Shown piece after piece: positions 46,123 to 55,804 of a DNA stretch of 64,000 nt. This DNA is from Echria macrotheca (taxonomy: Eukaryota; Ascomycota; Sordariomycetes; Sordariales; Schizotheciaceae). Where the stretch lies: assembly GCA_030411725.1 (NCBI GenBank), contig MU839842.1:496001-560000 (forward strand). The letters run 5' to 3'. The notes below the pieces were generated by a model. The model was not told the DNA's origin, searched no databases, and worked only from the letters and a program-made list of their open reading frames with translations. The stretch's first letter is position 1, and each line of letters begins with the position of its first letter. The position numbers and the translations under genes were made by a program.

Positions 46123-46955
46123 GCTCCCCGCTACCGCCCGACGACAGTTCTTAACTGCCTCGCAGTTCGATCGATATCCTTGGACAGGTGCCACACGAAT
46201 CGATCCATGTTTATTTAATGTCCTTCAGCGCGTCGACGACTTTTACGGCTACGATCGATACCCAATAATACATACCCCTCGATTAGATTTCTCTCGTCTC
46301 CTTGCCACAGTTTTCGACCCCGTGCTTTCATCCTTGAAGAGCCCGGTGCAACAGTTTTCGGCCTTTCATCGAGCTCACGAGCTCCAGTCTCTACCGCACA
46401 GATCCCTGACCAATTTGGTCTCAGCCCTCGCATTTCCCGGCCGGCCGGGTTGCGAAGACTTTCTCAGCGGACTAGCAAGACTCTCTCTCTGTTTGCCCCC
46501 ATCCAGCGCGGTGGCGGCGAATTGACTAGGTATTGTCGGAATAGTTTACCAATCTCCCCTCTTCTCCCTACTTCATGAAGTTTTTCCTTGGTTGTTATTC
46601 GGTGTGTGTACATGTGATGGTGTGATGGTGTGTGTTTGTTCTGTTTTCCATTTCTCTCCTCTCTTGATGAACGATGTGTTGCGGCTGCTGTCTTTCCCGG
46701 TCTCGTATAAGCATGCGGGCACCGTGTCAAACCTCAATGTTGTGGTGGATGTAATATGTGACTAGTTGTTGCATTTCTCTTTTCCCGTTATCTCATTCCA
46801 CGCCGCCACATTCGACGAAGCTTTGGGAAGTTCCCAGCCGTCTAGACGTGTGATTTAAATGCTAACGTCCGACAATGTGGGGGGGGGGGGGGGGAGTTAC
46901 GACGATCTATCTCCAGAGTTGTTTCGATTCCATTTCAGGGTTAAAGCGCCTGCGT
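46123..46955. other. Intergenic region with G16 run
   Basis: Convergent spacer. A homopolymer of 16 G lies at 46879-46894, shortly downstream of the GST gene stop. No gene seen. Confidence 0.6.
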
Positions 46956-47786
46956 TTATTTCACCTCAGCAAGCACATCCAACGCATCATGCAATCGTCC
47001 AAAAACACCGCCATACCACCCCCTCACATCCTCCCAATCCTCCCTCGGAAACGTCACCACAATCATCCGCAACCACGCGCCCACAATCAAATCCGCATAG
47101 CTCGCCTTCTCTCCAAGCAAGAACGGCCCGCTCTCGTCCCGTTGAAACAACCTCGCCAGCCCCTCAAGCGTATCCCGAAACGAACTCTTCACCTTCTCCC
47201 TAGCCTCTCCCACCAGCAAGAAATCCTCCCACGACTTGAACCCCGCGCGCCGCACAAACTCAGCCTTGGTCGCCTCGGCGCTTGCCTCGTCGAATGGGAA
47301 GTTCCCCACGCCCAGGCCAACATGAACACTAAACGCCGCGTCGACGCTAGCATTGAACCGCGCATACTCAGGATGCTCCTTCCCCTCCCACTCGGACAGG
47401 GGAACGAGGATATTCGCCAGGTCATGTGTAAAGTCTAACGTCTGCTCAGGGAAGAGATCGCCCCTCCCGGCATCGGGGTACGTCTTTTGCAGGTACACGG
47501 CGATGTCGAACGAGTCGCCGACCATTTCCGAATTGTTGTTGGGGTCCTCGATGATGGGTAGGGTGTAGAAATCGGTGCCGTCGGCGAACTTGCGCACGGG
47601 AGGTAGGTGCAGCCCCTTGCGGACTGTTGCGATCTCCGGGAGGGGAACCCACTTGGTCACGTTGGGTAGGCCCTTGAAGTTGAGCGCCAGCCGGGCTTTC
47701 CAGGGGTTCGGCGAGCAGCATGTCTTCTCGCGGGGTTCGCGCATGGCGATGTCGTACAGGACGATGGGCTTTGCTGGGCTCGCCAT
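46956..47786 (-). CDS. Glutathione S-transferase family protein
   Basis: Intronless, 276 aa, starting at 47786 (MASPAKPIVLYDIAMRE); six codons further upstream are in frame but less likely. The thioredoxin-like N-terminal domain covers the first 100 residues: PNPWKARLALNFKGLPNVTKWV, then TLPIIEDPNN and VGDSFDIAVYLQKTYP, the glutathione-contact segment. The C-terminal all-helical domain ends FLLGEKASYADLIVGAWLRM, the usual N-capping box. It resembles fungal GSTs related to the bacterial etherase class, often linked to stress or aromatic compound handling. No Cys-Pro-x-Cys is present; the active residue is probably Ser in CCSPNPWK. Cytosolic. Confidence 0.9.
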   Translation of the reverse strand: MASPAKPIVLYDIAMREPREKTCCSPNPWKARLALNFKGLPNVTKWVPLPEIATVRKGLHLPPVRKFADGTDFYTLPIIEDPNNNSEMVGDSFDIAVYLQKTYPDAGRGDLFPEQTLDFTHDLANILVPLSEWEGKEHPEYARFNASVDAAFSVHVGLGVGNFPFDEASAEATKAEFVRRAGFKSWEDFLLVGEAREKVKSSFRDTLEGLARLFQRDESGPFLLGEKASYADLIVGAWLRMIVVTFPREDWEDVRGWYGGVFGRLHDALDVLAEVK

Positions 47787-48288
47787 GATTCCGTTAATCC
47801 ACACGAGATATTCGTAAGCTTGGAGGTTTGTGGGGATAAGCGCTTTCCAAACAGCTACAGTAGGTTTCGAGGTAATCCGTACGGGGAGGGGGAAGGGGTG
47901 ACGTCGGGTAGTAGGTTCAGCTGTCGTCTATTTATGCATGTTTTAGCCTGCTCCTTTCCTGACTGGGCCGCCCCTGGACGTGGCCTGACACCGCGGCTAG
48001 TTTGTGGTCTAGTCCCACACCGCCTCCACATGTCTATCCATGCGGAGATGTCTCTCCATAGGAACTACGTTAGAGAGGGAATTGAAGTCATATCTAGAAG
48101 CAATTGTCCTTGTTTAGCAGATTTCTTGTTTATTCTATGATACCGATGAAACCTCTCTCGTTCCAACCGTAGTCGTTGACAATGGTGAAATTTCCCAGAC
48201 CCAACCTCTCTACTGTTCCTTATGGAGATCATCAGACACTAGGAGACCGTAAAGGTAGTTTTTGCTGACAGACGAGGTCCCACCATAT
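47787..48288. other. Intergenic region
   Basis: GST promoter on the left and aldo-keto reductase 3' UTR on the right. No gene seen. Confidence 0.5.
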
Positions 48289-49589
48289 TTAATCTTGTCT
48301 GGCAGGATCCAATTCCACCGTGCCGATGATCTCCGAGATCCGCTCCATCACCTCGGGGGTCAGCTTGTCCAGCACCTTGATGCCACCGCAGTTCTCGACA
48401 ACCTGCTCCGGCCGGGATGCCCCCATGATGACCGCAGAAACGTTCTCGTTCTTCAGACACCACGCTAGCGCAAGCTGGGATAGCGGCACGCCAACTTGAT
48501 CCGCGATCGGCTGTTCACTTGATCAACATCTGCGAGTAGCACCACCTCGGCAATTGGGGACGGAGTCTCACCTTCAGCTTGACGGCCTTCTCAACATTCG
48601 CCTTCCACGAAGCGTCGCCATACCCGCCGCTCGACATCATCCAATCGACAAATTTGTCGGCTCCCTTGGCAAACCTGGACCCCTCAGGGGGGCCGCCGGC
48701 CGCATCCACGTTATTGTACTTGCCGCTGAGAATTCCAAGTTTGAGCGGCGAGTACGTCGTCAACCCGATACCAAAACGCTTGTACAGCCGCTGGTACTCG
48801 CCCTCGACGCGCTGTCGGGTCAACATGTTATACTGTGGCTGCTCGACGATGGGAGAGATGAGCCCCAGCGATTTGGCAATCCCGCATGCCTCGGCGATCT
48901 CGTCGGCGCTCCACTCGCTCGTGCCCCAGTACAACGCCCAGCCCTTGATCTCGATGACGTGGTGAAAAGCGCGTACGACCTCCTCCATGGGAGTCAAACG
49001 GTCGGGCCGATGCGCGTACACAATATCGACGTACTCCAGATCGAGGCGGCGCAGCGATGCTCGCAGGCCCTCGACGATGTGCTTGCGTGACAGGCCGTGG
49101 TTGTTGATGAGGATCTCGCCGTTAGCGCCGCCCCAGTTGAGCTTGGTTGAGATGACGAGGTCGCTGCGGCTCCAGCCGTATTTCTTGATGGCCTGGCCCA
49201 TGACGGTTTCTGAGCGGCCACCGGCATAGCTTTGTGTTGGATGCTGGGTTAGCGAGTCATGTTCTGCAAACACAGGCTTGGCTGGCACTCAACAGACCTC
49301 TCAGCTGTGTCGAAGAAGTTGACGCCGCAATCGTAGGCTTGCTTCATGCAGGCGAACGCGGTTTCTGGACAGATTAGTGAGCAGAGAGACCAGTTGTCGG
49401 AGCGCAAACGTGGTTACCATTGTCTGCCTGTCCACCGATGCTATGTCTCGTTAGTAACATCTAGGAAGAACAAGACCCAGGAAGCACGAACGTGATCCAT
49501 CCTCCAAGTCCCACGACAGAGACGTGGAGGCCCGAGTTGCCGACTCGACGGTACAGCATGCCCGTCTTTCGCGGTTCCGGCCACGCCAT
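48289..49589 (-). CDS. Aldo-keto reductase (Kv-beta-like/AKR6-8 type)
   Basis: Predicted 355 aa from complement(48289..48510, 48572..49229, 49298..49364, 49418..49440, 49492..49589); exon 2 is only 23 nt and encodes IGGQADN. Phases agree at all four introns. The start at 49589 (MAWPEPRKTGMLYRRVGNSGL) fits the family N-terminus. Catalytic tetrad: Asp in NFFDTAE, Tyr in SYAGGRSE, Lys in ISTKLNWGG and His in VYAHRPD. The C-terminal VSAVIMGASRPEQVVEN is the NADPH 2'-phosphate-binding block. The sequence matches fungal proteins annotated as voltage-gated potassium channel beta-subunit-like reductases; whether it meets a channel is unknown. Substrate unknown, NADPH-dependent carbonyl reduction expected. 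Confidence 0.9.
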
Positions 49590-50103
49590 CTCGTTCGGAA
49601 CAGAATGCCAATGTATTATGGGGGGTCCTGCTTGTCGTTCAATGTTGAGAGACCTGTACTCTGAGAAGTTGGTCAGGACTGAGAGTTGAAGTGGGGGAAG
49701 TCTGCCCCTCACCTCCGGCCGCTCCATGTTACCACCATCTCTGCGGGGAAATCTTTCACTGTGCAATGACGAGGAGGCGTCGGGATGACTTCCCGTTGTG
49801 CTACGCGGCCATCTCCGTTCTACGGCCATGGTCCTTGGGATTCTATGGGGTAAAACCTCTTTTAAAAGCGTTATCGTCACTCACTCGGAATATTTAAGCA
49901 AAAGTCGATCCCTGAACGTCGCATCCGTGACATCGTGTGTATCTTGAGCGGGGTTCGCGGATGCACCGCCTCCTGCAGGCGGGCGCAGCAATGAAACCGA
50001 AGCTTCAGCTGATCGCTTGGTATAAGATGGAGGTGTTCCCGGCCGCGGGAGGCATCAGAAGTAGGGGCAGACTTGTCCACACCAGCGCGCGACTGTCTGC
50101 GAC
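49590..50103. other. Divergent promoter region, reductase/HET
   Basis: About 0.5 kb between divergent start codons. No clear elements beyond AT-rich patches near 49850-49910; no gene. Confidence 0.5.
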
Positions 50104-51963
50104 ATGAGACTCATCGACGTCAAAACAAAGGAGTTGAAGGAGTTCTGGGGCAGCGACATTCCTAGATATGCCATCCTGTCACACACCTGGGAAGAGGAAG
50201 AGGTCACCTTCCAGCAATTCACCCAGCTCGCGTCTGAGGACCTCAAAAGGTTGAAAGGATATGCCAAGATCGACCGTACCTGCCAGCTTGCCCGCCGGTC
50301 CGGCATTGACTGGGCATGGGTCGACACCTGCTGCATCGACAAGAGCAGCAGTGCCGAGCTGACCGAGGCCATCAACTCCATGTTTCGTTGGTACCAGGAG
50401 TCAACGGTGTGCTATGCCTTCTTGTCGGACCTGAAAAGCATCGCCAAGAAAAGAGCCAAGGGGGAAGTGTGGAAGGACGTTGAAGAAAAGCAGAGGACTG
50501 AAGGGGGGGACGATCGATCCGCAGAGGAAAGCGACGGATGGCGGTGGGCTGAAAAGACAGCAAAAGCAATCAGCGAAAGGGAAGGAGAAAGGAACCGGGA
50601 GCAGGGCGACCTGCTGAAACCACCCAACAAAAACACCGGTCGTCGTCACAGCAAGGAGCGGAGAGGCAGTGATGCAAAGAGCGATGCGTCCAGCATCGCC
50701 AGTGCGCAGTCCGATAGCGGCCTGACCTTTGAGCGACGGGTAGAGAGATACGGCCAGTGCCGTTGGTTCACCCGGGGGTGGACCCTCCAAGAGCTGATCG
50801 CACCTCGTCGCCTGGGCTTCTACAACCAGGACTGGGGGTTTGAGGGCGAGAAGGAGGCCCTTGGCGATGTGCTGGCCGAGATCACCGGGATCAGCAAACG
50901 GGTACTAGGAAACGTATCGCTGCTTTCCACCATATCCGTCGCCCAGCGGATGTCATGGGCTGCCAAAAGGCAAACCACCCGGGCCGAGGACATGGCCTAT
51001 TGTCTGCTGGGTATCTTTGGCGTCCAAATACCCATGCTCTATGGCGAGGGTAACAGGGCGTTCATCCGTCTCCAAGAGGAGATCATCAAGGAGTCCAACG
51101 ACCTTAGTCTTTTCGCCTGGACGACCAAGGTCACATCCCAAAAGCACTGGGGGATCCTGGCTCTGTCACCGAAGGATTTCGCAAGCTGCAGCGATATTGA
51201 GCTGTGGGACGACCCCATGTACAACGACGAGTTCGCTGTGACAAGCAAGGGCGTGCGAGTCACGGCAACAGCTGGCAGGAGTCTGCGATGGGGGCGCGAT
51301 GCAACCTATGTGCTGAACCTCCGGTGTTTCCGCCAGGGCTCGGACCAGGACCTCGGCATCTCCCTCAGGAAACACGGCTGCGATATATATGCCAGAGTCA
51401 TGCCGGATCGGCTCTGCGAGATAGGAAACTCGGGTGGGGAAATATCGGAGATGAAAGGGCGGGTGTTCTACATGAGCAAGATAGTTTCGCCGGTACTATC
51501 TGTGGTCCTGGGATCGAGTCATCGGAACGCCATCGACTTGACCAGTGCCAGGAACACACTGGTACGGGAATGCCTCCATCTGCAAAAGGAGAGCATCGAA
51601 CCACCAGGACACTGGGACCCGCAGCGGAGTCTGTTCCTCACCCAAGGTGTAAAAGAGTTTGTATGCAGTCTGACCTTTACCTTGTCAGAGATGGACAGCA
51701 TTGCGCCGGTGCACTTGGGCTTCACCCTTCGAGGAGGGAAGTTGTCAGCAAACTTCCTTAGAGATTCCGGTCCCCAACGGTTCAAGGCAGGCCCGGTGCT
51801 GCAAATTCGAGACAAGCGCGGGGATTTGGTTGACTGGCTGAAGCTGGTCGTGCAGGAAGGGGTCGAGAAAGGCCAGCCTCTGTATTTGGTGTTCGTTGAC
51901 GTTCTGAAGCCATGGAAGGAGATTCTCGGGACTTTTCAGCGGTCGTCGTGGAAGGGTCGTTAG
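50104..51963 (+). CDS. HET-domain protein, HET-D/E type with charged insertion (619 aa)
   Basis: Intronless. MRLIDVKTKELKEF, RYAILSHTWEEEEVT and WAWVDTCCIDKSSSAELTEA are the N-terminal HET-D/E blocks, and RWFTRGWTLQELIAP, SWAAKRQTTRAEDMAYCLLG and PMLYGEGNRAFIRLQEEI the rest. Between YAFLSDL (residue 110) and ERYGQCRWF (about 214) lies an insert of roughly 100 residues, rich in Lys, Arg, Glu and Ser, absent from the usual domain. It is open in frame and I see no donor/acceptor pair that would remove it. The C-terminal half is variable. Like the 26400 gene it is a stand-alone HET without NACHT or WD40. Confidence 0.92.
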   Translation: MRLIDVKTKELKEFWGSDIPRYAILSHTWEEEEVTFQQFTQLASEDLKRLKGYAKIDRTCQLARRSGIDWAWVDTCCIDKSSSAELTEAINSMFRWYQESTVCYAFLSDLKSIAKKRAKGEVWKDVEEKQRTEGGDDRSAEESDGWRWAEKTAKAISEREGERNREQGDLLKPPNKNTGRRHSKERRGSDAKSDASSIASAQSDSGLTFERRVERYGQCRWFTRGWTLQELIAPRRLGFYNQDWGFEGEKEALGDVLAEITGISKRVLGNVSLLSTISVAQRMSWAAKRQTTRAEDMAYCLLGIFGVQIPMLYGEGNRAFIRLQEEIIKESNDLSLFAWTTKVTSQKHWGILALSPKDFASCSDIELWDDPMYNDEFAVTSKGVRVTATAGRSLRWGRDATYVLNLRCFRQGSDQDLGISLRKHGCDIYARVMPDRLCEIGNSGGEISEMKGRVFYMSKIVSPVLSVVLGSSHRNAIDLTSARNTLVRECLHLQKESIEPPGHWDPQRSLFLTQGVKEFVCSLTFTLSEMDSIAPVHLGFTLRGGKLSANFLRDSGPQRFKAGPVLQIRDKRGDLVDWLKLVVQEGVEKGQPLYLVFVDVLKPWKEILGTFQRSSWKGR

Positions 51964-52299
51964 TTAGCCAAAGAATAATAAGGGAAGAAGGAAGGGGACT
52001 CTCGGATCACCACTCTCGTATTCGGCCAACAGCGATAAGGAAAAACATAACTATCTTTCAGGAAAACAGATAGAGCACAGCTGGAATTGTCGGGTCCGTT
52101 GCAGTGCGTGCCAAGCCCGCTGAAGGACCCCACCAAGGCGAGCCCCGCAAGCCCCGCAACATGTGACCTCCCATCAAGTTCGCGTTGCGCCAAGAATATT
52201 GACTTTCAACGCGCGACTTTGCCTCCCCAAACATACCGGGCATCGACAATCTCCTCGCAATTGCCACGCAGCGCAACCTACCTGCTGCACAATGTCGCC
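51964..52299. other. Intergenic region and 5' leader
   Basis: Short spacer between two plus-strand genes. The open frame reaching upstream of ATG 52300 starts with no ATG and probably represents the 5' UTR. Confidence 0.5.
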
Positions 52300-55086
52300 A
52301 TGGCGCCAAGGCAGAATACCTTCACCGTGGTGCCCAATCCGTTGGGCGTCCAGGGCCTCATTTCGCGCGAAGATGTCGGCGTCGCCAGCAAACCGCCCAT
52401 GACGTCGAAACAAGCCCAGAAGCTGTACCGACAAGCCACGAAACAGCCCCGCCTGTCCAAAGCCGAACAACGTCGAATCGAGCGCGAGGAGCAGGAGCGA
52501 ATTCGAAAAGACCTCGAGAAGGACAAGCAAGCAGCGAAAGCCCGTGCTGCCCGCGAGAAGAAGAAGGCCAAGGAGCAGAAGGCTTTAGACGACAGGAGGA
52601 AGAAGGGCATGCCGCTGGTCGACGTTCACCCCAGTCAGGATACCATATCACGTTTTGTCAGAGGCAATGGGCTCGCCAAGAAGAGGGATTCAACAGGGGC
52701 ACCGGTCCATCTCGAAACCGTCCACGAAGATGATCGACCTGCGGCCGAGTCCGAGAAGGAGAACCAGCCACCGGCAAAGAAGCAGAGAACCGACCACCCC
52801 CCGTCGCAACATATATACAATACAAGAAACTCAAGAGGCAACGCCGAGGTGGGAGCTTCCATACCAAGGGCGGTGGTGCCCGAGCCCAAAACCCGTATCG
52901 CTCCTCGCGCGCAACCCATCTCGCAGCTTACGGCCAACAACTTCGAGAGCGTTAAGCGGGGACTCCCTACAGCCGAAGAGATGCGACGCATGATGTCTAT
53001 AATAGCACAGGTGCCAGCTCTGTCGCTGGAAGAACAATTTCCGGAGATCGAAGCCCACATCGACGATGAGGATGTAGTTTTCTTGGGCGAGTCTCGAGAA
53101 CCAATAACGAACGCCGCCGTGCGTCCTCCCGAACCGAAACATTCGGCGTTAAATGACGATCTCCTCCAGATATCTCCTCTCCCAGCTCCTCTCCCACCTA
53201 CCCTCCCACCTACTCTCTTACCTACTCTCCCACCTACTGTCGGCCAACCTGCTTCCGCGCTCTCTGGGACCACGGACGCGACACCACAGCCGAGCGCAAG
53301 AGGAGAGAAACCAAGCAAGGAAGCGTCGAATCCTAATTCTTCATTACGCTCTCCACCTCAAGAAGAACGCCAGTCGAAACAAGCAAGGGAGCCGGCCAAG
53401 GGATCATTTTTCGATGATCCAGCTCTGGAGACAAGACAATATTTCGGTCCAAAGGATGCCGCGCCCGAACAAGCTGCGCCTCTGCCAGCTCCTGTTCCCA
53501 AGGGCCATCAGGAAAGACGATGCTCATTTTCGGGTATCACACAGGCTAGCAACGGTCAGGGTCATCCCCCACAGCCAAAGAAACCGACTCCAGTTGTTCG
53601 TGCGGCTGCGTCTCCAGTGCCTTCAGTCAAGCCGTCGTCCGCTAGCACAAATCCTTTGAAGCGTGTGAACACGCCTGCCCCGAGCCGACCCGCAATGACA
53701 CCGATAAGTACAAACACCGTGTCGGCGCACCCTCCAGCACAAACCAGTTCATCGAGACCGACTCGCCCAGCGCCTCCAGCTTTCAAGCCGATGGGTGCGG
53801 CGAGCAGACCTATCACTCAGACACCTAAATTCCTACCAAAGCATCATAAGCCTCCACCCAAGCCTGTTGCCCAAAGTCCATCGTATCCTCTTACTGCGAA
53901 TGGGCGGCATGTGCAGGGAACAAGCAATGGGGGGATGCCGACCAGCACACAGATCTTCCTGGCGACTCATATCGATGAGCTATTGCCGACCCCGTCCCAG
54001 GAGGCTCGCGAACTATCAGAGGCCATTTCACTGCCCCCGGTGCCACCGAAGCCCCCATTTAAAAGACCCCCTGTTCCATTGTTCAAGCCGAATCCACCGA
54101 AGCCGAACCCAGCACCCTATTCACGACCTCTGTCCAAGCAAACCGCAGTTGTCGACGCTCGCCCTCGTACGGCGCAAAATCTAGACGATTTCTCTTTCCT
54201 GTCAACCCAAGACCTCGTTCTTTCCACACAGGATATCCGCGACGTGGAGCAGGACACCGGCACCGCAAGCAAGCCTACTGATCAGAGTGGCGCAAGCAAG
54301 TATCTGGATAGCCAGCGAAGCTGGCGGCCTCCTTTTATCACGAACAAAGCGACGTCGCATACTTTCGCAACAAGTGCGAAACCATTGACAACACAAGGCC
54401 CTGCCAAGTCAATAGATGCACCCCATCAATTCGTGGCGCGTTCATCTCCAAGAACAGTGGCGGTCCCTGATGTGGCGGCCCAGCGCAACCCGACCAAGCA
54501 GGCAAGCAGCGCAGCCGGGCCACAGAATCCCCGGCCTACGGCATCCAAAAGTCGATATTTCCAGAACTCGGCGGAACGGAGCTTCGATGAGTGGAACGCT
54601 TCGCAAATGGCGACACACACACCGAACTCGTCGAGCACATCCCTACCCTCTCTCGGCCCAGTGGACAAGAGAACAGCAAACCCCCGAGGAGGTGCCGCAG
54701 CGTCATCCATCAGGGATTCACAAGATAGGCCGCGATTCTTTGGATCAAGTGGTGCCGGATTATGTGAGCTTCAAACCATGGTAGCCATGAAGGAGAGCGC
54801 GAAGACTTTTGCAGAAGAGCAGAGAAGACGGAAACAGTTGGACCAGTTGGACACCCAGAGCTTGTCGCCCGCTCCGAGCAAACAGGAAACCAATATACCC
54901 TTGGACATGGACAAACATGGCAAGGACAGGAGGACAACCTTATCACAGATTGCGATGGCAAATAACAGCGACCTTGCATACGGTTTAGCGATTGGGGGGA
55001 GACAACCAAAATCTGGACTGGCTCCTTCCCAGGAAAGCGACTATGGAGACTTCGATCTCGACGCGATCGACTGGCCAGCCCTCTGA
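52300..55086 (+). CDS. Large disordered protein with basic coiled-coil N-terminus
   Basis: 928 aa, intronless, from ATG 52300 (MAPRQNTFTVVPNPLGVQ). Residues about 35-105 form a highly charged coiled coil (KAEQRRIEREEQERIRKDL and similar), followed by PSQDTISRFVRGNG, a short block I have seen in other ascomycete proteins of unknown role. The middle 500 residues are Pro/Ser/Lys-rich, with a short LPPT repeat at about 53185-53240. Near the C-terminus DDFSFLSTQDLVLSTQDIRDVE, RPRFFGSSGAG and a final acidic YGDFDLDAIDW recur as conserved-looking islands. Many Lys/Arg clusters suggest a nuclear protein, possibly a scaffold in DNA or chromatin work, but that is inference. No enzymatic domain is visible. 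Confidence 0.75.
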   Translation: MAPRQNTFTVVPNPLGVQGLISREDVGVASKPPMTSKQAQKLYRQATKQPRLSKAEQRRIEREEQERIRKDLEKDKQAAKARAAREKKKAKEQKALDDRRKKGMPLVDVHPSQDTISRFVRGNGLAKKRDSTGAPVHLETVHEDDRPAAESEKENQPPAKKQRTDHPPSQHIYNTRNSRGNAEVGASIPRAVVPEPKTRIAPRAQPISQLTANNFESVKRGLPTAEEMRRMMSIIAQVPALSLEEQFPEIEAHIDDEDVVFLGESREPITNAAVRPPEPKHSALNDDLLQISPLPAPLPPTLPPTLLPTLPPTVGQPASALSGTTDATPQPSARGEKPSKEASNPNSSLRSPPQEERQSKQAREPAKGSFFDDPALETRQYFGPKDAAPEQAAPLPAPVPKGHQERRCSFSGITQASNGQGHPPQPKKPTPVVRAAASPVPSVKPSSASTNPLKRVNTPAPSRPAMTPISTNTVSAHPPAQTSSSRPTRPAPPAFKPMGAASRPITQTPKFLPKHHKPPPKPVAQSPSYPLTANGRHVQGTSNGGMPTSTQIFLATHIDELLPTPSQEARELSEAISLPPVPPKPPFKRPPVPLFKPNPPKPNPAPYSRPLSKQTAVVDARPRTAQNLDDFSFLSTQDLVLSTQDIRDVEQDTGTASKPTDQSGASKYLDSQRSWRPPFITNKATSHTFATSAKPLTTQGPAKSIDAPHQFVARSSPRTVAVPDVAAQRNPTKQASSAAGPQNPRPTASKSRYFQNSAERSFDEWNASQMATHTPNSSSTSLPSLGPVDKRTANPRGGAAASSIRDSQDRPRFFGSSGAGLCELQTMVAMKESAKTFAEEQRRRKQLDQLDTQSLSPAPSKQETNIPLDMDKHGKDRRTTLSQIAMANNSDLAYGLAIGGRQPKSGLAPSQESDYGDFDLDAIDWPAL

Positions 55087-55804
55087 CAGGCTACCAGCAT
55101 AATGATGTATGGATTAATGACATTTATTAACGACTGATGCGACTAGATTTATGGTTAGGACGCCCTGGCATAGCTCGTGCATACCCGACATGCGACCTGG
55201 AGCCTCAAGAGGCAGGACGTCATTGGGCTGGAAATGGGCAACAGAATATTGGCAAAAATGACCAGTAGCATTCAATACAGGGAGCGTTCATCCTACCAAT
55301 CCCGTGGGCGAGAAAGGTCTTGCTCCCGGTCTGCCACGTTCTGTCGAGTGGGTGCGCCCGGCTTTGCAGTCATCGCTGGGCTCGGGTGTCAAGGCGACCA
55401 CGATTGGGCTGGGCAGAAACAAGCTGCAGGTTGAAGGCATGCAGGGCGTGACAGTGGCTTGGCAGTCAGCCCCGAAGCTTCAAGTGTGACCAGTTCGCCC
55501 CTCCATTTCCGGGCCAGGTGCACGATAAGATCGCGGGGGCCAACGACATTCCCAAACCTAAAAACGCCGAGAAGCCTGTTTCTGTCCTTGTTCCTCTCTG
55601 TGCACTGCCTGCCTAGCGGCTGAACAATCAGTCATTTCCGAACCGTCTGCCCGAGTTACTTTTGACGACAGCTGTTCAGGCATTGTGCGTAGCATACATT
55701 TTCCAGGTAACCTGTGAGGCATCCCGTCGCCAGCACTTTGTTTCGCATTGCGGAAAAGGAACCGCTTCACGTCCGGCGCCCCGAAGGCCGAAACCGTCGC
55801 CAAG
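55087..55804. other. Intergenic region
   Basis: Spacer of about 0.7 kb between two plus-strand genes. Frames on the minus strand here overlap the next gene's 5' end and are spurious. No gene seen. Confidence 0.5.

Noticed and set aside
46160..46210. tRNA-like GTTCGATC stretch
   Set aside because: No acceptor, D or anticodon stems could be folded around it.
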